The position numbers and the translations under genes are program-made. From a bacterium (lineage in GTDB: Bacteria > Bacillota > Clostridia > Lachnospirales > Lachnospiraceae): a DNA stretch of 64,000 nucleotides. This document shows positions 39,609-49,357 of this stretch, one piece after another; within the stretch, counting starts at the first letter, position 1, and each line of letters starts with the position of its first letter. Where the stretch lies: positions 1 through 64,000 of the forward strand of contig JAQXMB010000168.1 of NCBI GenBank assembly GCA_029012425.1, read 5' to 3'. Below the pieces are notes generated by a model. The model was not told the origin of the DNA and did no database searches. It saw only the letters and a list, made by a program, of their open reading frames with translations.

Positions 39609-40781
39609 ATGAATAAGAATAATATTTTACAAATGGTAAAAAAGTATACAATGATCATTGTATTGGTCCTTGTTACACTGTTTTTTGCATGGCAGACAGG
39701 TGGTAAGATTCTCTTACCCCAGAATGTTAACAACTTGATTTTACAGAATGCATATGTATTCGTACTTGCAACCGGTATGTTGTTATGTATCTTAACCGGA
39801 GGTAACATTGACCTTTCTGTTGGTTCGGTTGTCTGCTTCGTCGGAGCAGTCGGAGCAACCCTGATGGAGAGTAAAAACATGAATGTCGGTCTTGCGATTG
39901 CTGTTATGGTTCTGATTGGTATTGCAATCGGTGCATGGCAGGGAGCATGGATTGCATTTGTACGCGTCCCGCCCTTTATCGTAACACTGGCAGGTATGCT
40001 TGTATTCCGTGGACTCAGTAATGTCGTATTAAATGGTCAGACCGTATCGTTAACATCAGAGGCCTTCGTTAAGCTTTTTGGTGGCGGAGCTGATTGTTAT
40101 GTTCCTGAGCTGTTTAATATCGGTGGTTTGAACGGAGCTTGTCTTGTTGCAGGAATCGCTGTTTGTATCATCTACATATTTGTTCAGATTAAAGATCGTG
40201 CAAGCCGAATGAAAAAGGGTTATGAGACAGAAAGTCTTACTAAGACAATTATTCGTACTGTATTAATCTGTCTGGTTGTAATTGCCTTTACCATTAAGCT
40301 TTCACAGCACAAGGGTATTCCTACCGCGTTAATCTGGGTAGCAGTTGTTATTTTGATTTATGGTTATATCACAGCAAATACAACAACCGGTCGTTACTTC
40401 TACGCAGTAGGTGGTAATGAGAAAGCAACAAAGCTTTCCGGAATTAATACAAACAAGGTTTACTTCCTTGCGTATACCAACATGGGATTGCTTTCTGCTC
40501 TGGCCGGAATGCTTACCATTGCTCGTATGACTTCTGCACAGCCGACTTACGGTCAGAACTACGAGATGGACGCCATCGGCTCCTGCTTTATCGGTGGTGC
40601 CTCTGCATACGGTGGAACCGGAACAGTTCCCGGAGTTATCGTCGGTGCGCTATTGATGGGTGTCATCAATCTTGGTATGTCAATCATGGGTGTAGATGCA
40701 AACTATCAGAAGGTCGTTAAAGGTCTTGTACTGCTCGGAGCAGTAATCTTCGATGTAGTAAACAAGAAGAACGACAGATAA
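39609..40781 (+). CDS. gguB: Sugar ABC transporter permease (GguB/MmsB-like)
   Basis: TGGNIDLSVGSVVCF; YAVGGNEKATKLSGI. Confidence 0.93.
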   Translation: MNKNNILQMVKKYTMIIVLVLVTLFFAWQTGGKILLPQNVNNLILQNAYVFVLATGMLLCILTGGNIDLSVGSVVCFVGAVGATLMESKNMNVGLAIAVMVLIGIAIGAWQGAWIAFVRVPPFIVTLAGMLVFRGLSNVVLNGQTVSLTSEAFVKLFGGGADCYVPELFNIGGLNGACLVAGIAVCIIYIFVQIKDRASRMKKGYETESLTKTIIRTVLICLVVIAFTIKLSQHKGIPTALIWVAVVILIYGYITANTTTGRYFYAVGGNEKATKLSGINTNKVYFLAYTNMGLLSALAGMLTIARMTSAQPTYGQNYEMDAIGSCFIGGASAYGGTGTVPGVIVGALLMGVINLGMSIMGVDANYQKVVKGLVLLGAVIFDVVNKKNDR

Positions 40782-40790
40782 GATATTTGA

Positions 40791-40832
40791 AAAAAACAGC
40801 GGGTGTGGCTGATTGCCACACCTGTTTTTTTT
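40791..40832 (+). terminator. Intrinsic terminator
   Basis: AAAACAGCGGGTGTGGC-tgatt-GCCACACCTGTTTTTTTT. Confidence 0.88.
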
Positions 40833-40865
40833 GGAAGAAAAAAGTAGTCACTATTGTAAAAAGTT

Positions 40866-42794
40866 GTGTTATACTGTTACGAGGGTATGCCGATAAAGAT
40901 GATATCAGCTACAAGAAAAAAGAAAGGCACAAATGATATGAAGTCTAGGCTTTGGATTCGAAGATTTTTTTTAATATGTTATGATGTCTGTGCGGTTGTG
41001 CTGGCGAGTATATTGGCGCTTGCAGTTCGTTTTGATTTTCGCTTTACACAGATTCCGAAGATATATTTAGATACGCTGTGGAATGAACTGATTTTTTCGG
41101 AGCTTCTGATGATTGCTGCATTTTCATTTTTTCGGATGTATTCGAGCTTGTGGAGCTATGCGGGAACAACAGAGATGATTTATGTCGTGTGTGCATGTGT
41201 GGTGGATGGCGTTGGCAATATGCTGATTTATCTGTTCACGGCAAAGGAGGCAGTTGGTTACCCGATGCCGCGAAGCTTCTATTTCCTCTACATAATGTTC
41301 ATCACTGCACTGACGATATTCGGAAGATATCTGTATCGTGCAGCCAGATCTGTGAAGGGACGACTTTCCAAAAGCGGAGAGGAGCGGCGCCGCGTTCTTT
41401 TGATCGGAGCCGGAGCAGCGGGAAGCTCGCTCATTAAGGAGATAAGCTCAAGTGCATTGATCAACAAACAGGTGATTGGAATTATCGATGATGCACCGGA
41501 AAAAAAAGGTACTTTTATTCATGGCGTGAAGGTTGTCGGAACAAGAGATGATATTGTTTCGATTGCGGAGACGCAGTATGTTGACGAAATCATTATTGCG
41601 CTTCCATCAGCAAGTGCCAAGGAAATAAAAGCAATTGTTGAGATCTGTAAGGAAACCGGATGTGAACTGAAGCGACTGCCCGGTATTTATCAGCTGGTAA
41701 ATGGTGAGGTGAGTGTCAGCAAGCTGAAGGATGTGGATGTGAACGATTTACTTGGAAGAGATCCGATTGAAGTAGATCTGGATTCGATTATGGACTATGT
41801 CTCAGGCAAGGTCGTGCTTATTACTGGTGGAGGAGGATCAATTGGTAGTGAGTTGTGCCGGCAAATCGCGATGCATCAGCCGAAACAGCTGGTAATTGTT
41901 GATATTTATGAGAATAATGCCTATGCAATTCAGCAGGAATTGATTCGAAGCTGCCCGGAACTGAATCTGGCAGTATGTATTGCATCAGTAAGAAATACAA
42001 AACGAATGGATGACATTTTTGCAACCTATCATCCGGATATTGTATATCACGCAGCTGCACATAAGCATGTGCCGCTGATGGAGGATTCCCCGAATGAGGC
42101 GGTGAAAAACAATGTACTCGGTACGCTCAAGGTTGTTCAGGCAGCAGACCGATACGGAGTAAAGAGATTCGTCATGATCTCAACCGATAAAGCTGTGAAT
42201 CCCACCAATATTATGGGTGCGACAAAGCGGCTCTGTGAAATGATCATTCAGACCTACAATAATCGCTCGAAAACGGAATTTGTGGCAGTACGATTTGGGA
42301 ATGTGCTTGGAAGCAATGGAAGTGTCATCCCGCTGTTTAAAAAGCAGATTGAGGAGGGTGGTCCGGTTACCGTTACTCACCCGGATATCATTCGCTATTT
42401 CATGACAATTCCGGAGGCAGTTTCTCTGGTACTTCAGGCAGGCGCCTATGCCAAGGGCGGTGAAATCTTTGTACTTGATATGGGTGAGCCGGTTAAGATA
42501 CTGGATCTTGCAAGGAATTTGATCCTTTTGTCGGGACATCGTCCGGATGAGGATATTCAAATTGTATTTACAGGATTAAGACCCGGTGAAAAACTCTATG
42601 AAGAGATGCTCATGGAGGAAGAAGGACTTCAAGATACGGCAAATAAGATGATTCATATTGGGAAGCCGATTGATTTTGATGAAGAGCATTTTTTGCAGCA
42701 GTTGGAAGAATTGAAGGAATATGTGGTGACAGAGCCGACAGATATCAAGCAGCGGGTGCAGGCGATCGTGCCCAGCTATTCTATTCATAACTAA
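40866..42794 (+). CDS. Membrane-anchored nucleotide-sugar epimerase/4,6-dehydratase (CapD/PglF family)
   Basis: 4 N-terminal TMs, VLLIGAGAAGSSL, VLITGGGGSIGSELCRQI; true start may be ATG 40938. Confidence 0.93.
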   Translation: MLYCYEGMPIKMISATRKKKGTNDMKSRLWIRRFFLICYDVCAVVLASILALAVRFDFRFTQIPKIYLDTLWNELIFSELLMIAAFSFFRMYSSLWSYAGTTEMIYVVCACVVDGVGNMLIYLFTAKEAVGYPMPRSFYFLYIMFITALTIFGRYLYRAARSVKGRLSKSGEERRRVLLIGAGAAGSSLIKEISSSALINKQVIGIIDDAPEKKGTFIHGVKVVGTRDDIVSIAETQYVDEIIIALPSASAKEIKAIVEICKETGCELKRLPGIYQLVNGEVSVSKLKDVDVNDLLGRDPIEVDLDSIMDYVSGKVVLITGGGGSIGSELCRQIAMHQPKQLVIVDIYENNAYAIQQELIRSCPELNLAVCIASVRNTKRMDDIFATYHPDIVYHAAAHKHVPLMEDSPNEAVKNNVLGTLKVVQAADRYGVKRFVMISTDKAVNPTNIMGATKRLCEMIIQTYNNRSKTEFVAVRFGNVLGSNGSVIPLFKKQIEEGGPVTVTHPDIIRYFMTIPEAVSLVLQAGAYAKGGEIFVLDMGEPVKILDLARNLILLSGHRPDEDIQIVFTGLRPGEKLYEEMLMEEEGLQDTANKMIHIGKPIDFDEEHFLQQLEELKEYVVTEPTDIKQRVQAIVPSYSIHN

Positions 42795-42796
42795 GA

Positions 42797-42846
42797 AAAA
42801 TCATACCCCGGTGGCAGTGCTCTGTTACCGGGGATTTGCTTTTCGC
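42797..42846 (+). terminator. Intrinsic terminator
   Basis: AAATCATACCCCGGT...ACCGGGGATTTGCTTTT. Confidence 0.8.
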
Positions 42847-42948
42847 ATGATTTGTCCGGATTATTTGATTCAGTATAGCGCAATTCATAGGAAATGTGCT
42901 ATACTTCTATTCATAAATGCACGATTGATAATGCAGAAAGAGGAATTT

Positions 42949-45081
42949 ATGAGAAAAAGATTTTTGGCAGCAACGCTGCTTATGACAGTACTTTTTACCG
43001 CTTTTTCCGGGAATGTCAGCTCTCTTCAGGCAGCACAGCTTCGCACGGAAGAGACTGATAAGTTGCTCGAGACCGCGGTAGAGGATATGAAGAATGGAAA
43101 CTATGCCAGCGGCGAGGCACTGGTGCTGGTTGATTCTATGCAGTATGGTGCACTTGTAAAAGAGGGTGCCTACCGAATAGATCCTGATATCACAATAGAA
43201 AAAGTAAATGATTTTGGAGAGGCACAGTCGGACAGCAAAAAGAGCAGCTATGTCGTGCATCTGACCTCTGATAAGTACAGCACGCAGCAATTGATGGAAA
43301 TTGCGCTGAAGCAATATAATGTACGCGCGGTAGCACCGAATCAATATCATGAGATACAGGAGGTAAATACCTCTGTTTATCAATGGTATTTGGATGGAAA
43401 TAATACAAGTAAAGGAATCAACTTTTCAAAACAAAAAGTGAGCCAACAGACAACGCCTGTAATTGCAGTGATTGATACGGGTGTGAATTACCGACACGAG
43501 GATTTAAAGGATATCATGTGGATCAATCCGTATCAGGACCGGTTACCGGGAGTATACGGATATGACTTTGGCGATAATGATGATGATCCGATGGATCAAT
43601 ACGGACACGGTAGTCATGTGGCCGGGATTGCAGCGGCAACACAGAAGAACGGCATCGGAATGGATGGAGTGGCCAAGGCGCAGATTATGGCGGTGAAGGC
43701 TACCGCGGGAACCGATGTAACATTGGCTGATTCGGCGATTTTGGCTTCGTTTCAGTATGTGTACAGTGCTTTGGAATTGGGAGTCAATATCCGTGCCGTC
43801 AATTGTTCATGGAACGGAAGCCCGGATACAAACGGCATTTTGAATGAGATTATTAACAAAATCGGAGAAAAAGGCGCACTTACCGTCTTTGCGGCAGGCA
43901 ATAGCAGCTGTAACTGGGATGGTGTGGCAAAAGAGAAACTGGTAACGCCGTATGATTTGGACAACCCCTATGTAGTAATTGTTGGTGCATCCAACAATAA
44001 AGACTGTCTGGCCAGATTTTCTGATTATGGAGCGACGAGTGTTGATCTGATGGCTCCGGGTACGAGCATTATCTCTGCAGGAGTTAAAAAATACTATTTC
44101 CCGGATGTGCTGGATTCCGATTCCAGAAAGCGGACATCGCTTTATTATAATCAGTGTATGAATGATTCGGAGAATATTCTTATTTCCGGACAAGATTTTG
44201 ATGACATTTACACCGCGCAACAGCTGGGAATTCCGACCAGTTATTCCGTGGATATTTCTTATCATCTGGATGGGGATAACCAATATATTAAGCTTGATGC
44301 GATTCTGGACAATCGACCGGATTACTTATCTGAGATAGCAGGCTCCATGTATGTGGATGTAACAGATTTAAATCTGGACCCCAACCGGAGTTACTATGTC
44401 AGCTTCTTGCAGGCGGTAGAGGTCGGCGATGATTTGTACTGGGAAAATATGAATATGCTCAGTAAGCCGGGAGAAAGCAGTCGTTTTGCTTTCAGTAACG
44501 GGCGTACATATTTCAGACTGGTTGGAATCAGTATCCAGGAAGGCGGATATCATCAAAAAGTAAGCTATTGCTTTGATAATCTGAGTATATCAATCGCTGA
44601 TCTGGCAGAGGAAGATCTCGTAGAGTATATGTCCATTGAGGGTACTTCCATGGCCGCACCGGTTGTTTCCGGTGCCGTGGCGACTCTGTCGGCTGCAAAT
44701 CCGGCTGCAAATGCAAAAACACTCAGAAAAATACTGACCGGCTGTGTGAGAAAGGTAGATGCACTTGGCGATAAGTGTATTACCGGTGGAATTATCGATT
44801 TAAGTAAACTGTATACACAGACAACGAAAGTTACGCTGAATAAAAGTACCGCAAGCATAAAGTACGGAAAAACGCTGACACTCAAGGCAAAGGTGACACC
44901 GAAATATGCGACAAATGCGAAGGTGAAGTGGACGAGCAGCAATACAAAATATGCAACCGTCTCAAGCAAAGGCGTTGTGAAGGTGAAGAAAGCGGGGATT
45001 GGGCATACCGTAAAAATCACGGCAACCACCACGGATGGAAGCAAGAAAAAAGCGATATGCAGGATTTCGATTAAGAAATAA
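42949..45081 (+). CDS. Secreted subtilisin-family (S8) serine protease with C-terminal Big_2 domain
   Basis: Signal peptide; AVIDTGVNYRHEDL, GHGSHVAGIAA, GTSMAAPVVSGAVA; C-terminal TSSNTKYATVSSKGVVKVKKAG. Confidence 0.93.
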   Translation: MRKRFLAATLLMTVLFTAFSGNVSSLQAAQLRTEETDKLLETAVEDMKNGNYASGEALVLVDSMQYGALVKEGAYRIDPDITIEKVNDFGEAQSDSKKSSYVVHLTSDKYSTQQLMEIALKQYNVRAVAPNQYHEIQEVNTSVYQWYLDGNNTSKGINFSKQKVSQQTTPVIAVIDTGVNYRHEDLKDIMWINPYQDRLPGVYGYDFGDNDDDPMDQYGHGSHVAGIAAATQKNGIGMDGVAKAQIMAVKATAGTDVTLADSAILASFQYVYSALELGVNIRAVNCSWNGSPDTNGILNEIINKIGEKGALTVFAAGNSSCNWDGVAKEKLVTPYDLDNPYVVIVGASNNKDCLARFSDYGATSVDLMAPGTSIISAGVKKYYFPDVLDSDSRKRTSLYYNQCMNDSENILISGQDFDDIYTAQQLGIPTSYSVDISYHLDGDNQYIKLDAILDNRPDYLSEIAGSMYVDVTDLNLDPNRSYYVSFLQAVEVGDDLYWENMNMLSKPGESSRFAFSNGRTYFRLVGISIQEGGYHQKVSYCFDNLSISIADLAEEDLVEYMSIEGTSMAAPVVSGAVATLSAANPAANAKTLRKILTGCVRKVDALGDKCITGGIIDLSKLYTQTTKVTLNKSTASIKYGKTLTLKAKVTPKYATNAKVKWTSSNTKYATVSSKGVVKVKKAGIGHTVKITATTTDGSKKKAICRISIKK

Positions 45082-45112
45082 AAAAATGAATTTGAAGTGA
45101 TTTGGAGGAGAA

Positions 45113-46339
45113 ATGAAAACAGTCATAAAACGAATGGCAGCAATTGCTGTTGCATGTGCAATTGTAATTGTGACACCTGTTGTGGCTATGGCAGAAGTAT
45201 CCACACAGACGACTTTTGTAAGACAGGATTCACCGATGCTTGGACAGGGTGGATATATTTACTATATCAGAACCAATGATGAAAATGCGATGTCTGAAAT
45301 ATATCGCAAAAATGTATCAACCGGAAAAGAGTCATTGGTTGTCTCGTGTGACAATGTGATAAACAAAATGCAAATCAGTGGTCAGAAGCTATACTATTCC
45401 TGTGCGGATGAGACAGAATTCGGATTTGATACATATTGTTGCGACTTAAACGGCACAAATGATGAGTTTTGCTGCGAGGGAACCATTGCATATGCAGACA
45501 GCGTGAATGTGTATGCAATTAAGCTTCTTGAGGATGGATCGAGCAAGCTGTATCAGAAAAATCTCCTGACCGGAAAACAGACATCCATCAAGACGGTTAA
45601 GAGTAACGAAGTGATTGAATTTGTTACGAATATCAATGGAGACAGTTACTATTATGTTTATCGTTCCGGCGATAGCAGACTGATTCTGTATCTGCTTGGT
45701 AACGGAAGAAAAAAGCCGGTAAAGGTTGCGATTGAGAAGAATTCCAAGAGCAATGAAGGAAATTACCTGATGGTTTCGGATGTGAAGAACATCAACAATG
45801 AACTGTACTACAATTACGGATGCTATCAGGGAAGCGGCGGCTTCTGGTGCGGTAATATCAAAAAGCTTACCGTAGACGGTGAGAAAAAGACCATCTGCAA
45901 GAATATCAATGATGACAGACTGCTTGTGGGAAACAATGAGTTGTATTATTCTTCACTCGCCGGAGACAATTATAAGTACAATCTGCAGACAGGAAAAAAG
46001 AGCAAATACTCACTTGCTTATGAGGCAAAAGTCAGCTATACCATCGTTGGTGACAAAACCTATATGGCTGATGTATCCGATAAGAATAAGATTCGTATCT
46101 CAAGATTCCGTTCGGGTACTGCCAGACAGACACTTACAAAAAATTTCATTTCCTTCGCGTTTAAGCAAAAATCACAGATCAACTACAGTGTAACTGTAAA
46201 ACCGGTTGGAATTTATAATATGATTTGCGTCACAGGAATTGATTTTAGCGACCAGAATTATGGTTGGAGAGGAAGACTTGACTCTATTGACTGGTATATT
46301 ACGGATCGCTCGGGCAAAGTGCTTGGAAACTTTCGCTAG
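45113..46339 (+). CDS. Secreted DUF5050-like (beta-propeller-like) protein
   Basis: Signal peptide; repeated IYYIRTND / LYYSC.. strand motifs. Confidence 0.6.
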   Translation: MKTVIKRMAAIAVACAIVIVTPVVAMAEVSTQTTFVRQDSPMLGQGGYIYYIRTNDENAMSEIYRKNVSTGKESLVVSCDNVINKMQISGQKLYYSCADETEFGFDTYCCDLNGTNDEFCCEGTIAYADSVNVYAIKLLEDGSSKLYQKNLLTGKQTSIKTVKSNEVIEFVTNINGDSYYYVYRSGDSRLILYLLGNGRKKPVKVAIEKNSKSNEGNYLMVSDVKNINNELYYNYGCYQGSGGFWCGNIKKLTVDGEKKTICKNINDDRLLVGNNELYYSSLAGDNYKYNLQTGKKSKYSLAYEAKVSYTIVGDKTYMADVSDKNKIRISRFRSGTARQTLTKNFISFAFKQKSQINYSVTVKPVGIYNMICVTGIDFSDQNYGWRGRLDSIDWYITDRSGKVLGNFR

Positions 46340-46349
46340 ATGAGGAGGC

Positions 46350-47246
46350 ATGGAAAAAATGACAGATTATGAATCGCTTGTGCAAGAAGCAGAAATGCTG
46401 TTAGAGAGAAACAAAAAAGGGATGACGAAGGAACAGACCGATGAAATGCTTGGCATGCTTCATGAATTGAAGTTTATTGTTCCTGTTAATTTCATTAAAG
46501 ATGAAGCATTTGAAAAAATGCAAAAGGAGATGAAAGAGAGCGGAAAACCTGTTGCGCTATCAAGAGATACCAAAACGGTTCCCGTTCTGATTCAAAATCC
46601 TGATAAGGAACAGTTTTTAGCTGCTTTTACACAGCAGTCGCAGATTCCGGAACACATGTCATATAACGGTCTGATTGAGATGAACCTGGATGCATGTGTA
46701 AAGTATGTGCAGGCATCCAACAGCGCCATTCATGGAGTTGCCGTAAACCCGTTTTCTCATAACTTTCTCTTGAAGCTGCGCAAACAAAAACAGGTGACCG
46801 AGGAACAGTTCCATATGCTTGCCAGAAAAAATGTGGAGTTTGTGCTTTTACCGCATGATGTTTATACCAGAGATAAGGCATTCTATGACAGCATAGATGC
46901 GCAGTTGCTTTATCAGATGTTCCGCGGACAGTATCAGGATAAGCTGCCACTTGCCTACGAGCAGGATGACTTTGATGTGATGCAGCTTGGAATCCGCCCG
47001 GATATGGATATGATTCACATTTCCATGCCTACAAAAAAAATGGTGGCAGGAAGCTGTGAACGAATCTATATCACATGGGATAAAAACGACAACAGACCGG
47101 GATACTATATGATTGTTCGCGGCGCAGAAAAAGGAAGCAGGGATCTGGTTTACATTGCAGCCAATGGCGAGACAAAGAAACTGATGGATGCTCCGGTTGA
47201 GAGTATGGAGATGCAGCTGATTTTGGATTTGGAGGATGAGAGATAA
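46350..47246 (+). CDS. SseB-like protein
   Basis: SseB-type layout (VPVLIQNPDKEQFLAAFT; central IHGVAVNPFSHNFLL). Confidence 0.65.
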   Translation: MEKMTDYESLVQEAEMLLERNKKGMTKEQTDEMLGMLHELKFIVPVNFIKDEAFEKMQKEMKESGKPVALSRDTKTVPVLIQNPDKEQFLAAFTQQSQIPEHMSYNGLIEMNLDACVKYVQASNSAIHGVAVNPFSHNFLLKLRKQKQVTEEQFHMLARKNVEFVLLPHDVYTRDKAFYDSIDAQLLYQMFRGQYQDKLPLAYEQDDFDVMQLGIRPDMDMIHISMPTKKMVAGSCERIYITWDKNDNRPGYYMIVRGAEKGSRDLVYIAANGETKKLMDAPVESMEMQLILDLEDER

Positions 47247-47249
47247 CTG

Positions 47250-47822
47250 ATGGGTGGAGTAATATGGTTGGCAGTGATTGCCTACATTGTATTTAGATGT
47301 CTGAAGAACTCGGCAAATAATAATAAGCGGATTGCGGCAAATAAACCGCCGATGACAAACCGGTCGTCACAGCCTGTGCAGATGAAACGCCCGGTGCAAT
47401 CGACACCGTCTGCGCGTCCGAAACAGAAAAGCGCGATGACAGCTCCTGCATCACAACCGCGCAGAACCGCTGCAAAGCCTCAGAATAATTCCATTCTTGA
47501 GAAAGCAAAGCAGCACGCAGAAAGCCAGTTTAATGATGATGCGGTTCGTTCGCGAAAACCAACGGATCTGACAAGCGTTCCGCTCGGAGAGGAAATTGTT
47601 GCGGATAAGGCAAGGAATGCCCATATTCATAGTGAACATAACCACGAATCACACAATGACGAGCTTCGTAATCAGCATGGAATCGACGATTTTGACACTT
47701 ATCATTTAATGGATGAAGTGCAGGACCTGATTGTGAAAGGATATAGCGGGGACTTGCAGTTTGAACGCGATTTTGTTGCAGAGGGAATGGATATGCTTGG
47801 TCGCATGACGCTTGGCGAGTAA
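47250..47822 (+). CDS. Hypothetical protein with N-terminal TM anchor
   Basis: TM then basic/Pro-rich linker and His-rich segment HIHSEHNHESHNDE; SD and tight spacing. Confidence 0.7.
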   Translation: MGGVIWLAVIAYIVFRCLKNSANNNKRIAANKPPMTNRSSQPVQMKRPVQSTPSARPKQKSAMTAPASQPRRTAAKPQNNSILEKAKQHAESQFNDDAVRSRKPTDLTSVPLGEEIVADKARNAHIHSEHNHESHNDELRNQHGIDDFDTYHLMDEVQDLIVKGYSGDLQFERDFVAEGMDMLGRMTLGE

Positions 47823-47845
47823 CGGGCAGATAATGGGAGAGAAAG

Positions 47846-48100
47846 ATGGAACAGAATTTGACACCGGAAGAAAAACCGGAAAAATATGAGGAATTGATGG
47901 CATTTCTGGATGCGGAAACATATGCCGAGAAGCTTGAGATTCTCACAAAGCTTCAGTTTGAAATCAATGATTATCTGATTGATACCATGGCAGTGGCGAT
48001 GGATGTTGTAATACCGGAGGGTGATATCGATGACCGGTACCGACAGCTTCGCGCCTGCATCATGGCACATCAGAAATATGAAGTGAACAGATTTCGCTGA
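47846..48100 (+). CDS. Small hypothetical acidic protein
   Basis: 84 aa, SD gggagag upstream. Confidence 0.65.
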   Translation: MEQNLTPEEKPEKYEELMAFLDAETYAEKLEILTKLQFEINDYLIDTMAVAMDVVIPEGDIDDRYRQLRACIMAHQKYEVNRFR

Positions 48101-48544
48101 TTAGCGTTTGCTCATCGTGCTGTTGTGGTATTTGGTATCATAGGTGACATCGCACCCGAGCCAGTCAGGCGCGATAAAATCGTGCGCCTCCTTGGCGGTT
48201 TCAAATTCTACTTCTGCGAGAATGAGAGGAGCCAAATCACCTTCAAAGACATCGAGTTCAACAGTTAATCGTTCGTCGAGAGGGATGAGATAGCGTTTTT
48301 TTATGATTAATCGACCCTCAATCTTGGGGCGAAGTGTCTCATAGGCTTCTTTGGTGAGAGGAAGATTGTATTCCTCACGCTCCAGGAGCCCACGGGATTT
48401 GTAAGTTAGAATATAGGCGTCATTCTCTTTTCGGATGCGAACAACAGGATCGGTGCAAAGATAACCTTGTTCAATGCATTTTACACTGTATTGATCTAAA
48501 TGTTCCGGGAGTTTTTTCGGAAGAAATTTGCGTTCAATTTCCAT
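48101..48544 (-). CDS. CYTH-domain protein (triphosphate tunnel metalloenzyme)
   Basis: MEIERKFLPKKLPEHL N-terminus, RIRKENDAYILTYKSRG; start refined to 48544. Confidence 0.9.
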   Translation of the reverse strand: MEIERKFLPKKLPEHLDQYSVKCIEQGYLCTDPVVRIRKENDAYILTYKSRGLLEREEYNLPLTKEAYETLRPKIEGRLIIKKRYLIPLDERLTVELDVFEGDLAPLILAEVEFETAKEAHDFIAPDWLGCDVTYDTKYHNSTMSKR

Positions 48545-48672
48545 GAGAATACCTCGCTTTCTATCTATCGTAATCACCGATATCTATTGCAACTATAGAA
48601 GATTTCTATCAGACTGTCAATTTTTTGCCGTATTTATGCGGTTATATAACACATATAAGGGGGGAAATTAAT

Positions 48673-49236
48673 ATGAAAAAAATTGCAATGCTTATTGCTT
48701 CGGGATACGAAGAAGTGGAGATGCTTGCAGTTGTTGATGTACTTCGTCGTGCCGGAATGGTTTGTGACATTGTATCGACAACGAAGGAAAAGCTTGTGAC
48801 GAGTTCACATCATGTTACAGTACAGGCAGATTTATTATTTGAGGAAGCGGATTTCGGCAGCTACGATGCGCTTGTTATTCCCGGAGGACTTCCCGGAACG
48901 ACCAATCTTGCAGCGCATGCGGGAACAAGGGAGCAGCTTCTCAAGGCTTATGAGGCAGGCAAGCTTGTCGCAGCAATCTGCGCAGCACCGACTGTATTGG
49001 GCGGAATCGGTATTTTGCAGGGTGTTCATGCCACCTGTTATCCCGGACATGAAGGGGACTTGAACGGCGCGATTTATGAGGTGAAGCCGGTAGTTGTTGA
49101 AGGCAATATCATTACAAGCCGCGGAATGGGTACGGCAATAGAGTTTGGTCTTACAATTGTTGAATACTTTACAGACAAGAAAACGGCAGATGCGCTTGCA
49201 AAAAAAATTATCTACACACGACTGCAGTTTTTGTGA
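48673..49236 (+). CDS. DJ-1/PfpI family protein
   Basis: MLIASGYEEVEMLAVVDVLRRAG, VAAICAAPTVLGG. Confidence 0.94.
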   Translation: MKKIAMLIASGYEEVEMLAVVDVLRRAGMVCDIVSTTKEKLVTSSHHVTVQADLLFEEADFGSYDALVIPGGLPGTTNLAAHAGTREQLLKAYEAGKLVAAICAAPTVLGGIGILQGVHATCYPGHEGDLNGAIYEVKPVVVEGNIITSRGMGTAIEFGLTIVEYFTDKKTADALAKKIIYTRLQFL

Positions 49237-49357
49237 GGTATTCGATTGGTTGAGCTGTACGGGTAAAAATGAAGATAGAACACGATAAGCGTGCACTTGC
49301 CGGGGAGGTAAGCGTGAAACGGGCATCAAAAATATAATAGGAAAGAAGGGCATAACT

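Noticed and set aside
49261-49340. SigD promoter or a 22-codon ORF upstream of the CZB chemoreceptor
   Set aside because: TAAA to CGATAA spacing is wrong (about 13), and the short ORF has no independent support; a TATAAT at 49333 lies close to the gene but lacks a clear -35.
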